From Pseudomonas sp. (GTDB lineage: Bacteria > Pseudomonadota > Gammaproteobacteria > Pseudomonadales > Pseudomonadaceae): a stretch of DNA of 14,488 nt. How positions within the stretch are numbered: the first letter of the stretch is position 1; every line of letters begins with the position of its first letter. A model generated the notes under the pieces. The model did not search any database and was not told the DNA's origin. It saw nothing but the letters and a program-made list of their open reading frames with translations. The DNA is taken from the NCBI GenBank assembly GCA_003488145.1, contig DNMQ01000458.1, positions 2,072-16,559 on the forward strand. Direction: 5' to 3'. Below, piece by piece: positions 9,753-14,488 of the stretch. A program made the translations under genes and the position numbers.

Positions 9753-10250
9753 CTACTCCGGAATAAAGTTGCCCGGGATTATCTCGCCATTGTTGGAAAT
9801 GTGCACGCGCCGGCCCATCATCAGCCCGGTCTTGAGCTCACCGGCCAGGCGGTAGGCGATCGGACGGTCGGGTTTCTCCAGCAGGCGCACGATGTACTTC
9901 ATATGACGCCAGAGGTTGGTGTGCACCGGCACTTCGTAGTACTCGAAGCTGTTGGCGGGCACCGTCAGCCAGCCACTGGACTCGCCACTGGCCAGCTCCA
10001 CATCGTTGAGATGGACTTTGTAGATCAGCCCTCGCACCGGCAGGCTGTGATCGTTGGGGTTGTCGATACGAAAGCGCAGCATGAATTGCTGTTCCAGCAG
10101 CCGCGCCTTGATGATATCGACCTTGGTGAGCTCGACCGTAGGGTCCTTGAAATCGCCCGAAAACCAGGTCGAGCATCCGGCCATGCCGCCAAGCAGGCAG
10201 AGCAACACGACGGTTCTAAGAATTCTTATTGTGCGTGCCTGGCAAAACAT
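9753..10250 (-). CDS. LEA type 2 / WHy-domain lipoprotein
   Basis: A 165-residue putative lipoprotein. Residues 8-25 are hydrophobic and end in the lipobox-like MAGC with Cys26 as acylation site. Residues 36-160 resemble a LEA type 2 (WHy) domain: beta-rich with the hallmark RIDNPND (61-67) followed by [20 protein letters not shown], as in plant desiccation proteins and their bacterial relatives. Such proteins are linked to water or stress protection of the envelope, but the bacterial role is unproven. I chose the ATG at 10250 because GGAG lies 7 bases upstream and a signal peptide follows; the frame extends to 10394 only through non-coding-looking sequence. It heads the tight LEA - SEC-C - DUF2489 unit. 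Confidence 0.75.
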   Translation of the reverse strand: MFCQARTIRILRTVVLLCLLGGMAGCSTWFSGDFKDPTVELTKVDIIKARLLEQQFMLRFRIDNPNDHSLPVRGLIYKVHLNDVELASGESSGWLTVPANSFEYYEVPVHTNLWRHMKYIVRLLEKPDRPIAYRLAGELKTGLMMGRRVHISNNGEIIPGNFIPE

Positions 10251-10273
10251 TCCGGTACTCCATAGGACGGCCA

Positions 10274-10301
10274 AGTGTAGCAAGCAGCATGCTTGCCGCA
10301 A
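10274..10301 (-). promoter_or_regulatory. Candidate promoter of the LEA-lipoprotein unit
   Basis: Read on the minus strand, TTGCGG (10301-10296) and TACACT (10279-10274) are 16 bases apart and 24 bases upstream of the lipoprotein ATG. The spacer contains an inverted repeat GCAAGC-N5-GCTTGC (10280-10296), which could be an operator. The -35 is mediocre. Confidence 0.35.
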
Positions 10302-10394
10302 CGGGGGCCACCGCAAAAATACCAGTCTCAGGCCGCAATATGACAACGACGTTTCAGACAAAGCGCTCCCGCATTGCAGTGCGCCGCGGATCAC

Positions 10395-11156
<762 letters not shown>

Positions 11157-12155
11157 TCAGTCAATCAGGTCGGCGGCCTTGAGCGCGCCAATGGCGTCAA
11201 GCCAACGCGGATTCTGCTTGTACTCAGCAGCGTACTCCCGTCGAGCGCGCATACGCGAAAGCGCAGGCGGCGCCGTGACGCTGAGGCGCTGCAGCGCAGC
11301 CAACGCCAGTTCAGCCGCCGCCCGATCATTGCACACCAGCCCCATGTCACAGCCGGCAACCAGTGCTGCCTGGATGCGATCGGCCGCATCGCCGGCGACG
11401 TGCGCACCCGCCATCGACAGATCGTCACTGAAGATCACGCCCTTGAAGCCGAGCTCGTTACGCAGGATGTCCTGCAGCCAGCGCCGCGAAAAACCTGCTG
11501 GCTGGTCATCGACCTGAGGATAGATCACGTGCGCCGGCATGATCGCATCGAGCGTGCCGCTCAGCGCCTTGAAGGGAATCAGATCACAGCGGCGCAACTC
11601 TTCAAGACTTCGTTCGTCGACCGGGATCGCGACATGGGAGTCCGCCTCGGCCCAGCCATGACCGGGAAAGTGCTTGCCGGTTGCGGCCATACCCGCCGCG
11701 TGCATGCCGCGGATGAACGCGTCGATCAGCACTACGGCGGCCTGCGGATCGCCTTCGAATGCACGCGTTCCCACCACGGCACTGCGCTGGTGGTCAAGAT
11801 CGAGAACCGGTGCGAAGCTGAAATCCAGGCCCGCAGCGAGTACCTCGGTCGCCATCACCCAGCCGCAGGCTTCCGCCAGCCGCGGCGCGTCGGCGCAGCG
11901 CGCAAGTTCGCGCATCGGCGGAAGCCGTACGAAACCCTGGCGCAGCCGCTGAACGCGGCCACCTTCCTGGTCCACCGCCAACAGCAGGTCTGGCCGCACG
12001 GCACGAATCGAGCGGCACAGCTCGTCGACCTGGCGCGGGTGCTCGATGTTGCGGGCAAACAGAATAAGCCCGCCGACCTCGGGCTGGCGAAGCAGCTGGC
12101 GATCCTCGGCAGTCAACCAGGTACCAGCAATGTCCAGCATCAGTGAACCGTGCAT
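11157..12155 (-). CDS. nagZ: Beta-N-acetylhexosaminidase NagZ
   Basis: A 332-residue GH3 glycosidase of the cytoplasm. NagZ removes N-acetylglucosamine from GlcNAc-1,6-anhydroMurNAc-peptides imported by AmpG during wall recycling, and so produces the muropeptides that signal AmpR to induce the AmpC beta-lactamase. Visible marks are VDQEGGRVQR (61-70), KHFPGHG (161-167), the catalytic His174 in ADSH, and the nucleophile Asp244 in FSDDLSM; both catalytic numbers equal those of P. aeruginosa NagZ. The start MHGSLMLDI agrees with that protein (MQGSLMLD by memory). The only upstream purine-rich site, AAGGA, overlaps the stop of the YkuD gene and is 12 bases away, slightly long, suggesting translational coupling. 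The cluster with a cytoplasmic L,D-peptidase fits recycling. Confidence 0.95.
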   Translation of the reverse strand: MHGSLMLDIAGTWLTAEDRQLLRQPEVGGLILFARNIEHPRQVDELCRSIRAVRPDLLLAVDQEGGRVQRLRQGFVRLPPMRELARCADAPRLAEACGWVMATEVLAAGLDFSFAPVLDLDHQRSAVVGTRAFEGDPQAAVVLIDAFIRGMHAAGMAATGKHFPGHGWAEADSHVAIPVDERSLEELRRCDLIPFKALSGTLDAIMPAHVIYPQVDDQPAGFSRRWLQDILRNELGFKGVIFSDDLSMAGAHVAGDAADRIQAALVAGCDMGLVCNDRAAAELALAALQRLSVTAPPALSRMRARREYAAEYKQNPRWLDAIGALKAADLID

Positions 12156-12170
12156 ATGCAGAAGGAATCC

Positions 12171-12695
12171 TTATTCGAGTTCAGCGGCAGCCCAATCGGG
12201 ACAGGGCGCCTCGTCGATGCTCACCGCACAGTGAGGCGGCACCAATGGGAAGAGTTGCAGCAGGTCGGCATTGCGCATGCGAATGCAACCGTGGGAAAGA
12301 GGTACGCCCATCGGCTCACAATCGGGGGTGCCGTGAATGTAGATGTAACGGCGGAAGGTATCGACCTGCCCCTGGCGATTGACTCCAGGCTCGCACCCGC
12401 TGAGCCAGAGAATCCGGGTCAGGATCCAGTCACGACCGGGAGAAATTCCGTGAAGCTCAGGGGACCATACCTCCCCTGTCCAGCGCCGCCCACGCAACAC
12501 CGCACCTTGAGGCAAACCGTCACCGAGCCGCGCTCGCACCTGATGCAAACCGCGTGGCGTGCAACCGGAACCGTTCAGCTCGCCCACACCATTGCGTGCA
12601 GTAGAGACAGGAAAACGCAGACGCAGCTGCCCCTCGGCGAAGCCATAGAGCTGCTGATCGGCGATGGAAATATGCAGAAGATCGAGAAATGCCAT
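12171..12695 (-). CDS. YkuD-fold L,D-peptidase without signal peptide; possible recycling L,D-carboxypeptidase
   Basis: A 174-residue protein that is essentially only a YkuD (L,D-transpeptidase) domain. The catalytic stretch is HGTPD (121-125) and SHGCIRMRN (134-142), with nucleophile Cys137, His135 and Arg139. Most YkuD enzymes act in the periplasm and carry a signal peptide; this one begins directly with the domain's first strand (MAFLDLLHISIADQQLYGF). An in-frame TAG at 12702-12704, three codons before the ATG, rules out a hidden longer N-terminus. The next gene, 15 bases on, is nagZ, a cytoplasmic wall-recycling enzyme. In Acinetobacter baumannii the YkuD protein ElsL is a cytoplasmic L,D-carboxypeptidase that trims recycled tetrapeptides to tripeptides; the same role is inferred here. 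There is no Shine-Dalgarno sequence, and a hairpin occupies that spot. A cross-linking role would need export by an unseen route. Confidence 0.85.
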   Translation of the reverse strand: MAFLDLLHISIADQQLYGFAEGQLRLRFPVSTARNGVGELNGSGCTPRGLHQVRARLGDGLPQGAVLRGRRWTGEVWSPELHGISPGRDWILTRILWLSGCEPGVNRQGQVDTFRRYIYIHGTPDCEPMGVPLSHGCIRMRNADLLQLFPLVPPHCAVSIDEAPCPDWAAAELE

Positions 12696-12698
12696 GGG

Positions 12699-12713
12699 CG
12701 GCTAGCTTAGCCG
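12699..12713 (-). other. Hairpin occupying the ribosome-binding region of the YkuD gene
   Basis: On the minus strand CGGCTA-AGC-TAGCCG forms a perfect 6-bp stem with a 3-base loop, ending 3 bases before the ATG at 12695. No purine-rich ribosome site exists outside it. It could limit initiation. Confidence 0.4.
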
Positions 12714-12717
12714 ATCA

Positions 12718-12750
12718 CCCGGCAGGCTTGTAGCTCAAGCCTTCGCCGGG
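12718..12750 (-). terminator. Long hairpin spanning the psrA stop codon
   Basis: CCCGGC plus AGGCTTG (12718-12730) pair with CAAGCCT and GCCGGG (12736-12742 and 12745-12750): 13 bp in total with a 2-base bulge and a 5-base loop. The psrA stop codon falls at the loop edge. No T-run follows, so it may be a partial terminator or a processing site separating psrA from the recycling genes. Confidence 0.5.
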
Positions 12751-13442
12751 ATAGCCGCCGCGTTGCGCCGCGCGATCGGTTGCGCCGCCGCCAGCGTGTT
12801 GTCATCAATGCCACTGTCGGCGCGCATGCCGGCCGCGAGAAACGGCACCATCATACGCATGACCTGCTCGATCGAGGTTCTGACGCCAAAATCGTTCTCG
12901 GAAATAGCGCGCAGTGCCTTGATACCCGACATGCTGAATGCCGCCGCACCAAGCATGAAGTGCACACGCCAGAACAGTTCGATGGGCGGAATGGCCGGCG
13001 CCGCGTCATGCACCTTGAGCATGTAGCGACGGAACACCTTGCCGTACATGTCTTCCAGATAGCGGCGCAGGTGGCCCTGGCTCTGACTGAAGGACAAGCC
13101 CAGCAGGCGCATGAAGATGGACAGATCATCGCCGCTGCGCGGTTTGACCGCCAAGGCCTGCTCGACGAGGATTTCCAGCAGTTCCTCAAGCGTGTCCTTC
13201 TTGTCGGTCAATGCCTCGCGTCGATCCAGTTCACGCTCGAGACTGGCACAGAATGGCCCGAGAAACCGCGAGAACACCGCCTGGATCAGCGCCTTCTTCG
13301 AACCGAAATGATAGTTCACTGCCGCGAGGTTGACCCCAGCCTTGCTGGTGATCAGGCGAAGCGAAGTCTCGGCGAAGCCTTTTTCCGCGAACAGCTGTTC
13401 CGCTGCATCAAGAATGCGCTCAACTGTTTCCGACTGCGCCAT
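12735..13442 (-). CDS. psrA: TetR-family transcriptional regulator PsrA
   Basis: A 235-residue TetR repressor matching P. aeruginosa PsrA (233 residues by memory) in its start MAQSETVERILDAAEQLF and its helix-turn-helix (residues about 26-48, TSLRLITSKAGVNLAAVNYHF). PsrA senses long-chain fatty acids; it represses fatty-acid beta-oxidation genes and itself, and in Pseudomonas activates rpoS. The frame can start at a TTG at 13460, but the ATG at 13442 has GGAGG just upstream and matches the known N-terminus. Its promoter carries two PsrA-type palindromes, so autoregulation is expected. The neighbourhood lexA - psrA - nagZ is the classical Pseudomonas order; the C-terminal ligand domain is from about residue 85. 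The gene ends inside a long hairpin before the YkuD gene. Confidence 0.93.
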   Translation of the reverse strand: MAQSETVERILDAAEQLFAEKGFAETSLRLITSKAGVNLAAVNYHFGSKKALIQAVFSRFLGPFCASLERELDRREALTDKKDTLEELLEILVEQALAVKPRSGDDLSIFMRLLGLSFSQSQGHLRRYLEDMYGKVFRRYMLKVHDAAPAIPPIELFWRVHFMLGAAAFSMSGIKALRAISENDFGVRTSIEQVMRMMVPFLAAGMRADSGIDDNTLAAAQPIARRNAAAIPAKA

Positions 13443-13457
13443 GCCCCCTCCGAAAGA

Positions 13458-13484
13458 CAAACACCTGTTTGAAACTTACGTTTC
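13458..13484. promoter_or_regulatory. Two overlapping PsrA operators
   Basis: CAAAC-ACCT-GTTTG (13458-13471) and GAAAC-TTAC-GTTTC (13471-13484) each fit the published PsrA palindrome, [G/C]AAAC-N2-4-GTTT[G/C], exactly. They share one G and their centres are 13 bp apart. They cover the -10 element and the likely start point of psrA transcription, so PsrA should repress its own gene. Confidence 0.85.
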
Positions 13485-13501
13485 ACCGACCGGCAAGTCA
13501 A
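13473..13501 (-). promoter_or_regulatory. psrA promoter
   Basis: On the minus strand TTGACT (13501-13496) and TAAGTT (13478-13473) are 17 bases apart. The -35 is strong; the -10 is weaker and is embedded in the second PsrA operator. The predicted leader is about 24 bases. Confidence 0.6.
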
Positions 13502-13590
13502 CCACGAAACGCCTTGCGGCACTAGCGTCATTGTCGCAGACAGACCACGGAGCACGCCGGATGTGCTTTCAAAACCATCATAATCATTCG

Positions 13591-13618
13591 TTGCCAAGGC
13601 CGGATCACTGTATATAAT
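13591..13618 (+). promoter_or_regulatory. lexA promoter (sigma-70)
   Basis: TTGCCA (13591-13596) and a perfect TATAAT (13613-13618) are separated by 16 bases. The -10 lies inside the first SOS box, and the expected leader is under 30 bases. Confidence 0.8.
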
Positions 13619-13623
13619 CCCAG
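13608..13623 (+). promoter_or_regulatory. SOS box 1 (LexA operator)
   Basis: CTG-TATATAATCC-CAG fits the gamma-proteobacterial LexA consensus CTG-N10-CAG and overlaps the lexA -10 element, so bound LexA would block RNA polymerase. Confidence 0.9.
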
Positions 13624-13626
13624 TCA

Positions 13627-13642
13627 CTGTATAAAAGAACAG
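13627..13642 (+). promoter_or_regulatory. SOS box 2 (LexA operator)
   Basis: CTG-TATAAAAGAA-CAG is a second match to CTG-N10-CAG, 19 bp from the first box centre to centre and ending 8 bases before the lexA ATG. Two tandem boxes are typical of lexA genes and give tight self-control. Confidence 0.88.
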
Positions 13643-13650
13643 AGACCGAC

Positions 13651-14259
13651 ATGATCAAGCTGACGCCTCGCCAGACGGAAATCCTCGCGTTCATCAAGCG
13701 CTGCCTGGAAGACAATGGGTATCCACCCACTCGCGCAGAGATCGCTCAGGAACTCGGCTTCAAGTCACCCAACGCTGCCGAAGAACATCTCAAGGCACTT
13801 GCCCGCAAGGGCGCTATCGAGATGACGCCCGGGGCGTCTCGCGGGATACGTATTCCGGACTTCGAACCCGCCGCATCCGAAAACGGCCTGCCGATCATCG
13901 GCCGCGTTGCTGCCGGCGCGCCGATTCTGGCGCAGCAACATGTCGAAGAATCCTGCCAGATCAGCCCCGCGTTTTTCCATCCGCGCGCCGATTATCTGCT
14001 GCGTGTCCACGGCATGAGCATGAAGGACGTCGGCATTTTCGATGGCGACCTGCTGGCCGTGCACACCACCCGCGAGGCCCGCAACGGCCAGATCGTGGTT
14101 GCTCGCGTCGGTGACGAAGTCACGGTGAAGCGTTTCAAGCGTGACGGCAAGAAGGTTTGGCTGTTGGCTGAAAACCCCGAGTTCGCGCCCATCGAGGTCG
14201 ACCTCGAACAGCAGGAACTGGTGATAGAAGGCTTGAGTGTCGGCGTAATCCGCCGCTAA
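13651..14259 (+). CDS. lexA: SOS repressor LexA
   Basis: A 202-residue repressor-protease, the usual length. Residues 1-70 form the winged-helix DNA-binding domain ([24 protein letters not shown] is the recognition region). The hinge leads to the self-cleavage bond Ala88-Gly89 in RVAAGAPIL, and the catalytic pair is Ser123 in HGMSMKD and Lys160 in VTVKRF. RecA filaments on damaged DNA trigger cleavage, releasing SOS genes. Two SOS boxes overlap its promoter and leader. The ribosome site is weak (AGAG, partly inside SOS box 2). sulA follows after 11 bases, so the pair forms an operon as known in P. aeruginosa. psrA is divergent, 208 bases away. Confidence 0.98.
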   Translation: MIKLTPRQTEILAFIKRCLEDNGYPPTRAEIAQELGFKSPNAAEEHLKALARKGAIEMTPGASRGIRIPDFEPAASENGLPIIGRVAAGAPILAQQHVEESCQISPAFFHPRADYLLRVHGMSMKDVGIFDGDLLAVHTTREARNGQIVVARVGDEVTVKRFKRDGKKVWLLAENPEFAPIEVDLEQQELVIEGLSVGVIRR

Positions 14260-14270
14260 GGAGAAGGTTC

Positions 14271-14488
14271 ATGCAGTACCAGACCAGCACTTCCCGGCCC
14301 CAACTTTCGTTGTTCGACGGCGTCATTGCGCAAAGCCTGGCACCGTTCGGCAACCTGAAACCACGCAACAAACCCGAGCAGGACAAGGAATATCTGAGCG
14401 AGTTGAGCCTGAGTGGCAGCAGCGAGCACTGCCACCTGCTGCTTGCCCCGATCCTGCGTGAACTCGGCGATGCAGCGGACAGCCGCTG
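14271..14488 (+). CDS. sulA: SOS cell-division inhibitor SulA, N-terminal part (cut by window edge)
   Basis: The first 72 codons of a gene starting at the ATG at 14271, with a strong AAGGAGAAGG site that begins in the lexA stop codon. The visible protein begins MQYQTSTSRPQLSLFDG and continues into YLSELSLSGSSEHCHLLLAPILRELGDAADSR, where SEHCHLLLAPILREL resembles the start of the SulA domain. SulA blocks FtsZ polymerisation while DNA is being repaired. The identification leans on its position directly behind lexA, because most of the domain lies past the window end. It should be driven by the SOS-controlled lexA promoter. Confidence 0.82.
   Translation, partial: MQYQTSTSRPQLSLFDGVIAQSLAPFGNLKPRNKPEQDKEYLSELSLSGSSEHCHLLLAPILRELGDAADSR

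Noticed and set aside
10251..10394. Longer start for the LEA lipoprotein
   Set aside because: It would bury the lipoprotein signal in the middle of the protein; GGAG and a signal peptide mark the ATG at 10250.
12171..12695. Reading the YkuD protein as an ordinary periplasmic cross-linking transpeptidase
   Set aside because: No signal peptide and an in-frame stop just upstream; the nagZ context favours a cytoplasmic role, although activity is untested.

Overview
The window looks like chromosomal DNA from a gamma-proteobacterium of the Pseudomonadaceae, perhaps the Pseudomonas stutzeri (Stutzerimonas) group. The reasons are the high GC content, the lexA-sulA / psrA / nagZ / methylthioinosine phosphorylase gene order known from Pseudomonas, and close resemblance of BetB, QuiP, NagZ and PsrA to the P. 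aeruginosa proteins as I remember them. The species is an inference. I see no tRNA, rRNA, CRISPR array, insertion sequence or phage gene.

Layout. (1) Positions 1-3997, minus strand: an osmoprotectant block of a BCCT-family choline transporter (betT), betaine aldehyde dehydrogenase (betB) and the start of choline dehydrogenase (betA, cut by the window edge). Choline is imported and oxidised in two steps to glycine betaine. The repressor gene betI is not next to them, and two perfect stem-loops fill the betT-betB gap. (2) 3998-4427: a 430-base divergent regulatory region. (3) 4428-6454, plus strand: a stand-alone, divergent tryptophan synthase beta chain with no trpA beside it, then the tRNA-modifying methyltransferase trmO. 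(4) 6451-10250, minus strand: the QuiP-type acyl-homoserine-lactone acylase, a small membrane protein (DUF2489-like), a tiny His-rich SEC-C metal-binding protein and a LEA/WHy-domain lipoprotein; the last three are packed with 7-base gaps. quiP and trmO converge and share one CTAG for both stop codons.

(5) 10395-12695, minus strand: a peptidoglycan-recycling and purine-salvage cluster: a YkuD-fold L,D-peptidase without signal peptide, NagZ, and S-methyl-5'-thioinosine phosphorylase, with gaps of 15 and 24 bases. (6) 12735-13442, minus strand: psrA, the fatty-acid-responsive TetR regulator, with two overlapping operators on its own promoter. (7) 13651-14488, plus strand: lexA, with a strong promoter and two SOS boxes, followed by the start of sulA.

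The most interesting signals are the cytoplasmic YkuD protein beside nagZ, which resembles in design the recycling L,D-carboxypeptidase ElsL described in Acinetobacter; the twin operator of psrA back to back with the twin SOS boxes of lexA; the tandem hairpins between betT and betB; and the orphan TrpB. I do not see a wholly new defence or mobile system; most of the window is ordinary core genome.
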